Shown: piece after piece, positions 1-7,992 of the stretch
Layout: each line of letters opens with the position of its first letter
Position numbering within the stretch: the first letter of the stretch is position 1
From: a virus
Length of the DNA stretch: 26,000 nucleotides
IMG/VR virus record: IMGVR_UViG_3300033571_006626
Location: 1-26,000 of that record
Reading direction: 5' to 3' (one strand)
Notes under the pieces: model-generated
Seen by the model: the letters and a program-made list of their open reading frames with translations, nothing else
Database searches by the model: none
Told to the model about the DNA's origin: nothing
Position numbers and translations under genes: made by a program

Positions 1-2508
1 GACACGGAAGATCATGTTAGATGTGCTGTCTTTTGCGTCGATGTAGAGGTTATTGTCGGTAAAGTAAGTGAGTGCTGCGCCAGCGGTGGTAGCGTTCCAT
101 GTGCCGGAAGCATTAGGCCACAGCACGCTGCCGCCGTTCTTGATGTTAAGCGCCGGACCTCCTCCACCGTAACCGGAAGACAAGGAGGTTAGCCCGATCC
201 CGACGTTGCCGCTGGCGTCGATGCGGGCCGCAAGATTGGATGCGTTGTTGACGTAGAAGTCGAAGCCCGCGCCGTTGCGGTTCACGAACTCATACTGCGT
301 CGCGGTGCCGGGGCGCGTGTTAAGCTGCGTCGATGCGTGCGTGATGCTGCCACCGCTCACAACCAAGCGCGAGCTATCAGGGTTGCTCGTCGTCCCCACC
401 AGCAGGTTGCCGCTGCTGTCGATGCGCATGGCTTCGGAAGACGAAAGCAGAAAACGGTGGGACAGCGCATCGTAAGCCGCGCCGAGGTAGGCATTTGCCG
501 CAGGGTTGGTCGTAACCCACGTAGCTGTAGTCGTCGTGACTTCGAGGCGGCTGCGCGAACTGGAGCCAGAAACGTCGAGCCGCGCACTCGGCGACGTGGT
601 GCCGATCCCGACGTTGCCGTTGCCATCCACGCGCATACGTTCGGTGCCGCCAGTGGTTAGCGCGATCTGGCCGTTATCCGTGAATGCGGCAGTGTAGAAG
701 TCGATGCTGCTGCTGACAAATTGGTTCGCGCTCCCAGACATCGCTTGGATGCTTCGGATAAGCGAATTGCCAGTAGGAAAAGTGGTGCCGTTTGATACGC
801 GGATATTGCCATTCACTTGAAGGGCAGAGCCCGGCGCAGTCTCGCCAATCCCGACGTTGCCCGCGCCCGTGATGCGCATGGCTTCTGTGCCATTGGTAAA
901 GAGACGCAGCGGTCTGGTGCTAATTGTATTTAGAGTGAGGCCATTGGTAGTATCACTCGAAATTTGAGCGAAACGGTTGGCACCAGAGCCAAAATTGATT
1001 TGACCACCAGTGGAGCCGCGAATGTCAACTGCGGTATATCCCGTGTCATTAAAAGGCGAACTCGTCCCAATCCCGACGTTTGTGCCATCAAACACAAAGT
1101 TTGCGGAACCAGCCAAAGACCCGCTGTTATTATACTGGACCTGCGTGTTGCTGCCACCAATAGCAGGTGTCGCGCCCGTAGGGCCGGTAGCGCCAGTAGG
1201 ACCAGTGGGGCCGGTAGCGCCGGTAGGACCGGTTGGACCAGCAATCCCGGTAGGACCAGTCGGGCCAAGCTGGGTGTACATGACCTGCTGAGCCGTGACG
1301 ATAAGCGAAGGAATTGCGGGTCGGGTTGGGCTGGTACCAGCACTTTCGTGATGAAGTATAATGTTGGTGTCAGTTGCTCTCCAGTACAATTCAACATAGT
1401 CACCAGCTTGGAGCTCAAGCATATAGTTCCAAGCAGCGACAGTCTTAGCCTGAGCCGCGCTACCAGAAATGGTAACCTTAGTATTGGAGTCCGCGACATC
1501 TGTTCCGTTTTTGGCAAACCAAATGTCAACGACATCTGTTCCGCTACCGGATGCCCTGTCGATCTGGGCAGAGAACTCGATATTGTACACACCGCTATTT
1601 GCAAATGTGATGCGACTATTTGAAACAACGCTCACCCCATTGCTATCAGGGTCAGTGTTATTCAAAGTCATTGCATATGCAGTTGTCGTTGAGGCGATTG
1701 CCTGATCCTGAGTTGACCAGAACGAGCCCCAATAGCCCAGAGCGCCACCAGCACCGGTAGCTCCAGTCGGCCCAGTCGGCCCAGTCGGCCCAGTTAGGCC
1801 GGTAGAACCAGTGGGGCCAGTGGGGCCGGTAGCCCCAGTCAGACCAGTGGAACCGGTCGGGCCAGTCGCCCCCTGAATACCTTGAGCGCCTGTAGGGCCA
1901 GTCGGGCCAGCGCCGGTCGGGCCGATAGAGCCGGTAGGGCCGGTAGGGCCGACATTGCCTTGTGGGCCCTGAGCACCTGTGGGGCCAGTCGGACCGGCAA
2001 CAGTCGAAGCGGCACCAGTCGGACCGGTTGGGCCTTGAACGCCTTGAGCACCAGTCGGACCAGTAGGGCCCACTACAGTCGAGGCAGCGCCGGTAGGCCC
2101 TGTCGGACCAGTTACACTAGCACCGGTAGGGCCAGTAGCGCCCTGAGCGCCATTGTTGCCGGTCGGACCAGTCGGGCCAGTAACGCCGGGACCGGTGACG
2201 CCCTGAGCGCCCTGCGGGCCAGTGGGGCCAGTCGGACCGGCATTGCCCGTCGAGCCAGTAGGACCGGTGGGGCCAGTGGGGCCGACAGCGCCGCCCGCAC
2301 CTTGGTTACCAGTCGGGCCCGTGGGGCCAGTAGGACCAGTAGGACCAATCCCGCCCTGCGCGCCAGTCGGCCCGGTAGGCCCAGCCTGTAGGCCTGCAAT
2401 GGCAGAAGCAGTGGTGCGGCGGGAGGTGCCCGCCTGAACGATCTCAAGCTGCTCGGTGCCATCCAGCGAGGTAGCGAGGGGAAGCTGTGGGATCGTTGTG
2501 TTGGACAT
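1..2508 (-). CDS. Collagen-like tail fibre / receptor-binding protein (C-terminus beyond window)
   Basis: The frame is open from ATG 2508 to the left edge with no stop (836 residues visible), so the gene is partial. Residues 1-40 resemble the N-terminal segment of phage fibres ([10 protein letters not shown] start). Residues about 41-255 are Gly-X-Y repeats dominated by GPTGPTG. Residues about 258-415 look like a C1q/TNF-type beta domain. Residues about 416-450 are a second, short collagen stretch. After that come at least five copies of a [10 protein letters not shown]-type motif, as in beta-helical fibre shafts that often end in a self-cleaving S74 chaperone; any such domain would lie outside the window. 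Gly-X-Y repeats are known to form trimers. It is the last visible gene of the late block, as expected for a fibre. Host-receptor binding is inferred. Confidence 0.85.
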   Translation of the reverse strand, partial: MSNTTIPQLPLATSLDGTEQLEIVQAGTSRRTTASAIAGLQAGPTGPTGAQGGIGPTGPTGPTGPTGNQGAGGAVGPTGPTGPTGSTGNAGPTGPTGPQGAQGVTGPGVTGPTGPTGNNGAQGATGPTGASVTGPTGPTGAASTVVGPTGPTGAQGVQGPTGPTGAASTVAGPTGPTGAQGPQGNVGPTGPTGSIGPTGAGPTGPTGAQGIQGATGPTGSTGLTGATGPTGPTGSTGLTGPTGPTGPTGATGAGGALGYWGSFWSTQDQAIASTTTAYAMTLNNTDPDSNGVSVVSNSRITFANSGVYNIEFSAQIDRASGSGTDVVDIWFAKNGTDVADSNTKVTISGSAAQAKTVAAWNYMLELQAGDYVELYWRATDTNIILHHESAGTSPTRPAIPSLIVTAQQVMYTQLGPTGPTGIAGPTGPTGATGPTGPTGATGPTGATPAIGGSNTQVQYNNSGSLAGSANFVFDGTNVGIGTSSPFNDTGYTAVDIRGSTGGQINFGSGANRFAQISSDTTNGLTLNTISTRPLRLFTNGTEAMRITGAGNVGIGETAPGSALQVNGNIRVSNGTTFPTGNSLIRSIQAMSGSANQFVSSSIDFYTAAFTDNGQIALTTGGTERMRVDGNGNVGIGTTSPSARLDVSGSSSRSRLEVTTTTATWVTTNPAANAYLGAAYDALSHRFLLSSSEAMRIDSSGNLLVGTTSNPDSSRLVVSGGSITHASTQLNTRPGTATQYEFVNRNGAGFDFYVNNASNLAARIDASGNVGIGLTSLSSGYGGGGPALNIKNGGSVLWPNASGTWNATTAGAALTYFTDNNLYIDAKDSTSNMIFRV

Positions 2509-2510
2509 CT

Positions 2511-3245
2511 TTACACACCCGTCTGTGGTATCTGATCAAAACCATATGGCAGGCCGATATTAGCCGTCACCATAAGAGTTGTGCCAGTCAAAAGCGCACC
2601 AGCCGGTATAGCCACATTCGTCTGGTAGGTAAATGCAGTCGCCGTGGTCACGGTAATACTATACGCGCCAGTAGCGTCAGGATTGCTCAGCCCCTCAACA
2701 ACGATCTGATCATTGGTCGAGAGACCATGGGGCGTTGAAAAAGTAACGCTGATCTGATCGCTGCCGAGAGAGGACACGGACAGCGGATAGAGCCGCACCC
2801 TGTAATGCGTGGTGCCCTCAAGCGGCATTACCGCACTCTGATCAATGCCAGCAGGCTCCCCAATCGGCTGCGTCAGAAGGTTCTGTCCGTTCTGGGTGGA
2901 CAAAGTTGTCGTGCCGGGGATCGGGATGCCTGTGATCGGATCAATCGTCGGAGGCTGTGTGATGGTCTGATAATTGGTTTCGGCCTGCGCAAAGTCTTGG
3001 GTGCGCGGCTGATCAATCGGAACAGGGTCGGCAGGCACCACAATAGCACGAAGCTGCTCTTGCGGAGTGTCCATACAGGTGTCGCAGACCAGAATTCGGA
3101 CATTCTGTAGGGCCGCGCCGCGCCAATCATACTGCCAACTTAGGTCAACGCGATTGTAGCGGAACCCGCAGCGGTCACAGATAGCGTGTGCCTGCGGGTT
3201 CGTTGAGCTTGTTCTGGCCCTGCCAGAGATGGATGCATAAGCCAC
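2511..3245 (-). CDS. Zinc-ribbon virion-associated protein
   Basis: 244 residues. The start is GTG at 3245, because no ATG lies near the N-terminal conserved part; the ribosome site is weak. Residues 23-26 (CDRC) and 54-57 (CDTC) form a four-cysteine zinc ribbon, closely resembling a small phage protein family with an ICDRCGF-type motif. The middle (about 65-150) is Pro/Thr/Gln-rich and looks extended. The C-terminal part (about 150-235) contains [11 protein letters not shown] followed by [12 protein letters not shown], a beta-rich repeat seen in phage tail and fibre proteins. It sits between the tail-adaptor-like gene and the fibre, 2 bases from each, so a tail or fibre-attachment role is plausible. 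The zinc ribbon is seen; the function is inferred. Confidence 0.7.
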   Translation of the reverse strand: MAYASISGRARTSSTNPQAHAICDRCGFRYNRVDLSWQYDWRGAALQNVRILVCDTCMDTPQEQLRAIVVPADPVPIDQPRTQDFAQAETNYQTITQPPTIDPITGIPIPGTTTLSTQNGQNLLTQPIGEPAGIDQSAVMPLEGTTHYRVRLYPLSVSSLGSDQISVTFSTPHGLSTNDQIVVEGLSNPDATGAYSITVTTATAFTYQTNVAIPAGALLTGTTLMVTANIGLPYGFDQIPQTGV

Positions 3246-3247
3246 GG

Positions 3248-3940
3248 CTACGGCCTGTAATAGCCAGAGATGACCGGTGAGATGTATTGCTGCGCTGTTT
3301 CGACGTTCTGCGCCGCAGCAATCGCATAGGCCTCATCGGCCAGCGGCTTCAGCATCACGACCTTGTCCGGAGCCCAGATCAGAGCCAGACGCTGCGCCAG
3401 ACCGAAGGCAAAGGCCTCCATAAAGTACACCGGCAGGCTCAAAGTCTGGCCATTGGTGAAGTTCGCGTCTTCAATCTGGGTGACCTGATAGAAGTCCAGC
3501 GAGGTCTGAGTGCCATCAGGGACCGGCCAGAGCGTCACGGTGCCAGACAGCAGACGATCCTGCCAATAGGTGGTCGGGAAGCCCTGCTGCTCTTTATTCG
3601 GGTAAGAAGCATACTCAGTGCGGCTGATCGGAAGGATCAGGCGGTCAATTGCATTACCAGCGCCATCTGTGGTCGAGATGTACGTGTCGAGCATGACGAT
3701 GTTGTTGGCAGGGACATTGTAAGTCGCCTGCCCAGCAACAAGCGGGATGCTTTCCTTGGAGACCGTCCAGAGGTTGACGCCCTGACTGCTCCACCGCCCC
3801 AGAAGCAGGTTTGCCGCCATGCGGGCGGACTCCATGTGCTCCTGAATAATGGCGGTGTTGCGGATGCCGCAAAGATTAAAGGCGTAGAGCGTCAACTCGC
3901 CAAGCGAGGGATTGTAATTGTAAGTCCCGCTTGTGGTCAT
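3248..3940 (-). CDS. Head-tail connector / tail adaptor-like protein (P22 gp4/T7 gp11-type)
   Basis: 230 residues. The ATG at 3940 is preceded by an AAGGA site. The N-terminal helical part (LTLYAFNLCGI, then MAANLLLGRWSSQGVNLW at about 42-59) followed by a beta part (PLVAGQATYNVP, about 66-77, then VMLDTYI) matches a widespread podophage family. Members are often annotated hypothetical and are compared with P22 gp4 or T7 gp11 tail adaptors. Length fits that class. It lies in the late block between small structural genes and the fibre. I recognise the family pattern; the connector assignment is from memory of that family and was not tested here. Confidence 0.6.
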   Translation of the reverse strand: MTTSGTYNYNPSLGELTLYAFNLCGIRNTAIIQEHMESARMAANLLLGRWSSQGVNLWTVSKESIPLVAGQATYNVPANNIVMLDTYISTTDGAGNAIDRLILPISRTEYASYPNKEQQGFPTTYWQDRLLSGTVTLWPVPDGTQTSLDFYQVTQIEDANFTNGQTLSLPVYFMEAFAFGLAQRLALIWAPDKVVMLKPLADEAYAIAAAQNVETAQQYISPVISGYYRP

Positions 3941-3951
3941 CGGATTAGTCC

Positions 3952-4287
3952 TTAGTCGCCAGCGCCCGTCTGCAACACGGTCATCACAACCGAGCCAGCA
4001 CCGGTATTCTGCACCAGCTTAACGGCAGTGACGGGATAGTCCACATATGCCGCCAGCGTACCGGTTTTGGATGCCAGATCGGTGATGTTGTACCAAGTAC
4101 CGCTCGAAGGAAGGTAGCCCGGAGCCAGCACATTATCCAGCGTGTACTGGACAGTGTAATTGACGGTGCCGGTCACCGCGCAGCCAATCGAGGTCTGGAA
4201 CTGGGTGGCGAAGGTGTCGAGAGCGACGATGTCGCTGGTGACTGCACCACCACTGGCGTTAGAGGTCGAACGAGTAATGGGGTACAT
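3952..4287 (-). CDS. Small virion structural protein, unknown family
   Basis: 111 residues, ATG at 4287 after AAGGACTAAGCC. The protein is Thr/Ser/Val-rich with alternating hydrophobic residues (VNYTVQYTLDNV, then VTAVKLVQNTGAG), predicting an all-beta fold without cysteine clusters or membrane segments. Similar short beta proteins sit beside tail-adaptor genes in podoviruses from environmental surveys and are usually listed as structural. Eleven bases separate its stop from the next start (3940), so it is co-translated with the tail adaptor-like gene. A minor tail or decoration role is an inference. Confidence 0.6.
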   Translation of the reverse strand: MYPITRSTSNASGGAVTSDIVALDTFATQFQTSIGCAVTGTVNYTVQYTLDNVLAPGYLPSSGTWYNITDLASKTGTLAAYVDYPVTAVKLVQNTGAGSVVMTVLQTGAGD

Positions 4288-4290
4288 GGC

Positions 4291-4452
4291 TTAGTCCTTC
4301 CCTTTGCGGGCAACAGCCGCATTATCTACCAGATTGGGATAGGGCCTACCAGCGGCTCTAGCCCGCGCCTTGGCCTGCTGCACCTGCTTGTGGCCTAGGT
4401 GTTTTGTTTCATGCCCTTTAGGGAGGGCCTTGTCCCAGAATTCTTTTGCCAT
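4291..4452 (-). CDS. 53-residue basic protein of phage late operon
   Basis: The ATG at 4452 lies one base after the stop of the DUF6321-like gene and the TAA lies at 4291-4293, three bases before the next start. The product (MAKEFWDKALPKGHETKHL... AKARARAAGRPYPNLVDN...) has many Lys/Arg/His and an Ala-Arg helix ending in GRPYPNLVDN, a motif I recognise from environmental phage small proteins. The ribosome site is weak, suggesting translational coupling to the gene before it. No function is known. Its basic character and its place beside two other short basic genes suggest a nucleic-acid or capsid-interior role, which is speculation. Confidence 0.72.
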   Translation of the reverse strand: MAKEFWDKALPKGHETKHLGHKQVQQAKARARAAGRPYPNLVDNAAVARKGKD

Positions 4453-4453
4453 G

Positions 4454-4723
4454 TTAGCACTTAACGTCCCATCGTTTAAGGGCCAAATTGATCCGGCTGT
4501 TAGGATCGTGAGCGGTCTTAGCTGAAGTCAGCTTTTCCTTCATACCACACATCCGAGTCCGGAAGTTATCGCGCCGCTGCGCTGCCTCAGGGCTGCGCTT
4601 TGCCTCTTCGGCAGTGACCGGGCGCTTGATATCATGGCCCTGAGCGCGAAGCGAAGCGCGCCCCTTTTCATTCAGACCGCCCTTTTCGGACTGCCCTTCC
4701 TTACGCTGCCAAGCATCAGTCAT
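4454..4723 (-). CDS. DUF6321-like small phage protein
   Basis: 89 residues from ATG 4723, chosen over ATG 4735 because GGAG stands six bases upstream of 4723 and family members begin with a short segment before AWQRKEG. The sequence shows AWQRKEGQSEKGGLNEKGR near the N-terminus, then RRDNFRTRMCGMKEK and DPNSRINLALKRW near the C-terminus. This is the layout I associate with DUF6321, common in marine and freshwater phages. No enzymatic residues are recognisable. A strong hairpin stands immediately upstream, so expression may be set by read-through. The family call is from memory; the function is unknown. Confidence 0.75.
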   Translation of the reverse strand: MTDAWQRKEGQSEKGGLNEKGRASLRAQGHDIKRPVTAEEAKRSPEAAQRRDNFRTRMCGMKEKLTSAKTAHDPNSRINLALKRWDVKC

Positions 4724-4738
4724 ACGGGTCTCCATGGC

Positions 4739-4762
4739 AAAACGGGGGCCGTTAAGCCCCCG
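4739..4762 (-). terminator. Intrinsic terminator or attenuator just ahead of the DUF6321-like gene
   Basis: On the minus strand a 7-bp GC stem (CGGGGGC/GCCCCCG, loop TTAACG) is followed directly by TTTTG. It lies between the stop of the 91-residue gene (4791) and the start at 4723, leaving no room for a new promoter. It probably acts as a partial terminator or mRNA-end hairpin. Confidence 0.7.
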
Positions 4763-4790
4763 TCCGCTTAGTCAAGAAAAAGCCAGAGGC

Positions 4791-5066
4791 TTATTCCATT
4801 TCCATGTCGAGCTTGCGGCCCTTCGGCGCAGTGCCGTGACGAGCCGAAGTGAACGGATTAGCGTCCGAGGTCGCACGGCCACCGCTCTTGCGGGGCTTAC
4901 GGCCAGCATGGCACATCGCGTCCTTGCCCTTCACCTTACCACCGCTCTTACGCTTCTCGGCTTCGTCATTGACGTTGCTCTGATAGGTGTAACGGAGGTT
5001 CTTGCGGCCAAGGTCTTCGGCTGCCTGATTAACGCCACCAGTGGCGCGAGTCTTACGTCCCTTCAT
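4791..5066 (-). CDS. Basic Gly-rich protein with KSGGR/KSGGK motifs
   Basis: 91 residues, ATG 5066 after AAAGGAATATCGCT. The product is strongly basic, with RKSGGKVKGKD near residue 40 and PRKSGGRATSD near 60, plus RATGGVNQ near the start. The stretch GKDAMCHAGRKPRK is closely matched by GKDAVKHAGKKARS in the 474-residue protein at 9563-10987, so the two share ancestry in at least this segment. The C-terminal MEME is acidic. Similar KxGGR-rich short proteins occur in uncultured marine phages. A DNA- or capsid-binding role is inferred from charge and position between structural genes. Confidence 0.72.
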   Translation of the reverse strand: MKGRKTRATGGVNQAAEDLGRKNLRYTYQSNVNDEAEKRKSGGKVKGKDAMCHAGRKPRKSGGRATSDANPFTSARHGTAPKGRKLDMEME

Positions 5067-5078
5067 AGCGATATTCCT

Positions 5079-5573
5079 TTACGCCGTGAGGTTATTGGAC
5101 TGGATGTAGGTGACGGTGAGAACACCGACCCCGTTACCCGTATTGGTAGAGGTTACCCTGACCTGAATATCGGTGGTGCCGACATCCCTCCAGTTCGCGA
5201 TAGCCGCATCCACAGTGCCCGGATTGGCGCTAACGACACCCTTGGTGCCACCAGCGACAGCCCCCGCAGCAGTAAGCGCCGTAGCCGAAGCCGTGGTGCC
5301 AATGCCGAGAGTGCTGGCAGTGCCGGTCCAAGCAGTCGTCACCAGAAGGGTGATGCTGAGGATTTGGCTGCCAGCCGGGATCACGATGTCAGTCGTGAAG
5401 ACACCAGCAGAGCCACCGTTAGTAGCCTGCGTGATGGCCTGCGACTGGGCCATGACAGCGAAACCGACATTAGCGATGCCGCTGCTGCCGCCTTCGCCAG
5501 CGAGGACACCGCTGCCATCGCTCTGGAGAACGTTGCCCGCCTTAATCGGTCCGGTAAAAGTAGTTTCTGCCAT
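5079..5573 (-). CDS. Phage structural protein, beta-rich (decoration/fibre-like)
   Basis: 164 residues, ATG 5573 with AAGGAGACTGCAA upstream. The N-terminus (MAETTFTGPIKAGNVLQSDG) resembles phage structural proteins beginning MAxTTFSGP. The rest is Ala/Thr/Val/Gly-rich, has no cysteine and looks all-beta. It directly follows the major capsid gene in the operon, separated by a stem-loop. A head decoration or head-fibre role is plausible, though a minor tail protein cannot be excluded. Confidence 0.65.
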   Translation of the reverse strand: MAETTFTGPIKAGNVLQSDGSGVLAGEGGSSGIANVGFAVMAQSQAITQATNGGSAGVFTTDIVIPAGSQILSITLLVTTAWTGTASTLGIGTTASATALTAAGAVAGGTKGVVSANPGTVDAAIANWRDVGTTDIQVRVTSTNTGNGVGVLTVTYIQSNNLTA

Positions 5574-5593
5574 TTGCAGTCTCCTTTATGGAT

Positions 5594-5617
5594 GCCCCTC
5601 CCCCGAAGGAGAGGGGC
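5594..5617 (-). other. Stable stem-loop with cUUCGg tetraloop after the capsid gene
   Basis: The minus strand reads GCCCCTCTCC-TTCG-GGGGAGGGGC, a 10-bp stem (one T-G wobble) closed by the very stable C(UUCG)G loop. No T-run follows, so it is unlikely to be an efficient intrinsic terminator. It lies ten bases after the capsid stop and may protect the capsid mRNA end or lower downstream expression. Confidence 0.65.
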
Positions 5618-5626
5618 TACCGATTA

Positions 5627-6541
5627 TTACGAAGTCGGGAACGAACCGAAGATCGAGCGCCAGTTGTAGTAGCCGAAGCTGTAACGCTCGTAGCCCTTAA
5701 CCAGCAGGTTGTCGGTGACGAAGTCAACCTGCATGTCGGTTTCGAACTTCACGCGCTCCATGTACGACAGGCCGTCGATGTTGGTCAGCAGGAACCAAGC
5801 ATAAGCCGAGGTCAGGAAGTCGTTGACCATGTAACCCTCAGGCAGACCGCCAGCGGTCGAGAGGATGGCGTTGACATCGTTGTCGGCAGTGCCCGGACGC
5901 AGTTCCGTCTTCGTCAGACGGATTGCGATGGGTTCAAGCTGCGGCGGGACGACCAGCTTACGGCCACGGGCGAAGACCTTCAGACCGGCCTGATCCTTGA
6001 AGTTCGTCCGGATCGAGATCATCCCGTTCAGCAACGTAGCTTCGTTAAGGTCAACGTCAGTCGTCGGCTTGTTGGCAACCGTACCACCGTCAATCGGGTG
6101 CGAAGTCGAGCACAGGGCCACGCCGTCGCCGCCAATGTTGGCGTTGTAGGTGGTGGCCGTGTTCAGGATGTTCGCGCCGTAGATTTCCTTGGTCTGCTGG
6201 AAGGACTCGATCAGACCGAGGTTCGACGGGTGGAACTGCGTCTTGTACAGGTTGTCATCAATGGCCTTGCGCGTGATGGCGTAGCCGAGCGCAATTTCAT
6301 TGTGTTCCTGATTGTAGACGTAACGTTCACCAGCATTGTTGTCGAAGCTGGTCTGGCCACCTTCGGTCTTAAGCTGAGCGAGACCGAGGTACCGCATTTC
6401 GGCAGTACGTTCGAGCGCCAGCTTCGAGTCATGCTTGGTGAAAATCTTGTCGTACTGAGACGGGATCATCTCGTACTTGCCTTCAACCCCACGCAGGCCG
6501 GGGAGCAGAAGGTCCTTAATTGCTGAAAGATTAACAGCCAT
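5627..6541 (-). CDS. Major capsid protein (HK97-fold, Mu gpT-like)
   Basis: 304 residues, ATG 6541 with AAGGAG nine bases upstream. The order of motifs fits Mu gpT-type coat proteins: YDKIFTKHDSKLALERTAEM (about 30-49), then GERYVYNQEHNEIALGYAIT (about 70-90), a central NTATTYNANIGGDGVALCST with HPIDGG (about 145-175), the FARGRKLVVPPQLEP segment (about 215-230), and a C-terminal VTDNLLVKGYERYSFGYYNW typical of this coat family. Length is usual for an unprocessed HK97-fold coat with separate scaffold. It is encoded behind the scaffold and an accessory capsid gene, after a terminator and promoter candidate, consistent with high expression. The fold assignment rests on family knowledge. Confidence 0.9.
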   Translation of the reverse strand: MAVNLSAIKDLLLPGLRGVEGKYEMIPSQYDKIFTKHDSKLALERTAEMRYLGLAQLKTEGGQTSFDNNAGERYVYNQEHNEIALGYAITRKAIDDNLYKTQFHPSNLGLIESFQQTKEIYGANILNTATTYNANIGGDGVALCSTSHPIDGGTVANKPTTDVDLNEATLLNGMISIRTNFKDQAGLKVFARGRKLVVPPQLEPIAIRLTKTELRPGTADNDVNAILSTAGGLPEGYMVNDFLTSAYAWFLLTNIDGLSYMERVKFETDMQVDFVTDNLLVKGYERYSFGYYNWRSIFGSFPTS

Positions 6542-6554
6542 GGTCCCTTACTCC

Positions 6555-7148
6555 TTAAATGCCGGTCAGGGTCTTGGTGCTGACATTGTTGAACGCCACA
6601 ACTGCATAGTTGTAAGCGCCAGCTTCAGTACCATTGGAACCCGGAGGCGAAGTGACAAGGCCGACAACCCTGAACGGCAGCGTAGCCGTAGTCGTCGGGG
6701 TCACGGTGATGTCGATAAAAGCACCCGAAACACCGCTCATGGTGTTGGGAGTGCCATAGGCGAACTGGACGTTAGCACCGATATCGGTGGCGGCCAGACC
6801 GGTCGAGGTCGATCCACCAACCTGAGCGAGGAACTTAGCGTTCGGATCGTTCACGTAGTAGACTTCAACCGTGTTACCCGAAGCAACGTCAGCAGCGCCC
6901 CAGAAGTTCGACCAAACGGTGCGCTTCTGAGAAACCGAGAGATACTTACAGCCCGCAAAGACACCAGCAAGCTGGGCAGTGCCGGGGGTAGTCGGATAGA
7001 CAGAACCATCAGAATTCTGGAAAATGGGGTCACCAAAGTACATGGCAGCCGTGTTATGGGCGCAGAAACCTACAACCTGCTCATAAGTCGGAGCAGAACC
7101 GGTACCGCTGTACTGGCGAAAACCGAAAGGCGCAAAAGTATTCGCCAT
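6555..7148 (-). CDS. Capsid-associated protein (putative head decoration)
   Basis: 197 residues, ATG 7148 with AAAGGAG seven bases upstream. The motifs ANTFAPFGFRQYSGTG at the N-terminus and GVFAGCKYL (about 62-70) followed by a YYVNDPNAKFLAQ segment (about 97-109) are characteristic of a beta-rich family encoded next to major capsid genes in many phages. It is the first gene after the terminator/promoter pair and lies 13 bases from the capsid start. A decoration or cement role on the head exterior is inferred. Two cysteines are present without a metal motif. Confidence 0.7.
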   Translation of the reverse strand: MANTFAPFGFRQYSGTGSAPTYEQVVGFCAHNTAAMYFGDPIFQNSDGSVYPTTPGTAQLAGVFAGCKYLSVSQKRTVWSNFWGAADVASGNTVEVYYVNDPNAKFLAQVGGSTSTGLAATDIGANVQFAYGTPNTMSGVSGAFIDITVTPTTTATLPFRVVGLVTSPPGSNGTEAGAYNYAVVAFNNVSTKTLTGI

Positions 7149-7240
7149 GACGGGTCTCCTTTGGGAAAGCCATCATCGCACACCGGGGCGACTAAGACTG
7201 AAAAGGTTAAAACCTCCACGCCGGGGGAGGCTGGAGGGCA

Positions 7241-7269
7241 CAATGCCTACTTTTTCCAGTAATTGTCAA
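7241..7269 (-). promoter_or_regulatory. Candidate late promoter for the capsid operon
   Basis: A perfect minus-strand -35 hexamer TTGACA (7269-7264) stands a few bases beyond the terminator hairpin. At 17-bp spacing the -10 is only GCATTG, a weak match. Being directly after a terminator and 116 bases before the capsid-associated start supports a promoter, but the -10 is poor. Confidence 0.4.
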
Positions 7270-7274
7270 CCGAC

Positions 7275-7302
7275 AAATAAAAAGGGCGGCTATAAGCCGC
7301 CC
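7275..7302 (-). terminator. Intrinsic terminator after the AT-hook gene
   Basis: On the minus strand GGGCGGC-TTATA-GCCGCCC, a perfect 7-bp GC stem, is followed by TTTTTATTTG. It begins 18 bases after the stop at 7320. The opposite strand also ends in CCTTT, so it may be weakly bidirectional. It separates the packaging/scaffold block from the capsid block. Confidence 0.88.
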
Positions 7303-7319
7303 CTTTCACCCTATTTACC

Positions 7320-7976
7320 TCAATCCGGAACCGGAATTGACTCGTAGGATTTCTTGACTTTGACCAGCGATTGGTCCTTATTCGTGCGCTCGAAGTGGCC
7401 GCTTTCAGACGAATTAAGCTGTGCTTCCTTCTGGCGGACCTGCATGCGGGCCTTGCGAAGTTCTGCGTTGCGGGCGTCTTCCGTAATTTCGAGCGGACGC
7501 TCCATCAGGATCATGCCCTTGCGCTCAATAAACGGATAATCACCGCCCATCGGCATGTAGGACGGGTGACGCGAGGTCGGCACCGGCTCCCAACCAGCGC
7601 GGGCCAGAGCGACCTGATAAGCCGGGTCTTCTGCGCCAAGCACCGTGCGGCGCTTCCATTCGTAAGACCAGCCCTCTGGAATGTCGGCAGGATCGACGTA
7701 AAATTCATCGACGCCATCATCCATGTCGCCATTGTGGTGATCGCGCAGTTCTGCCGCACGGCGCGCAGCACGGGCGCGAGGGTCTTCTTCGCGCATCGTG
7801 GGGCGCATTTCCGGTCGGCTGGGAGCGACAGGAGCCTTCTCGACAGGCTCAAAAGCCTCTTCGAGGGCATGTGCATTCTGCTCGTTCAGGGCTGCCGAAG
7901 TCGTGATCGACTCCTCGACAAGCTGCTTAACCTTGGGCGGACGGCCCCGCTTCTTGGGTGCATTAGTAGGCGTCAT
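7320..7976 (-). CDS. AT-hook-containing phage protein beside scaffold
   Basis: 218 residues, ATG 7976 after AAGGAGATATTGCT. The N-terminus KKRGRPPKVK (residues 8-17) is a classical AT-hook, a minor-groove DNA-binding motif. Residues about 60-80 are Arg/Ala-rich. The conserved core (about 90-165) reads DEFYVDPADIPEGWSYEWKR, then GAEDPAYQVALARAGWEPVP and RKGMILMERP, a block I recognise from uncharacterised proteins of many environmental phages that sits next to the scaffold or capsid. The C-terminus is charged. The enzyme or structural role is unknown; DNA contact during packaging is an inference from the AT-hook. Confidence 0.75.
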   Translation of the reverse strand: MTPTNAPKKRGRPPKVKQLVEESITTSAALNEQNAHALEEAFEPVEKAPVAPSRPEMRPTMREEDPRARAARRAAELRDHHNGDMDDGVDEFYVDPADIPEGWSYEWKRRTVLGAEDPAYQVALARAGWEPVPTSRHPSYMPMGGDYPFIERKGMILMERPLEITEDARNAELRKARMQVRQKEAQLNSSESGHFERTNKDQSLVKVKKSYESIPVPD

Positions 7977-7992
7977 AGCAATATCTCCTTAA

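Noticed and set aside
1882-2391. Plus-strand Arg/Ser/Ala/Gly-rich frame over the collagen repeats
   Set aside because: A direct consequence of the GGNCCN repeat structure of the collagen-coding strand.
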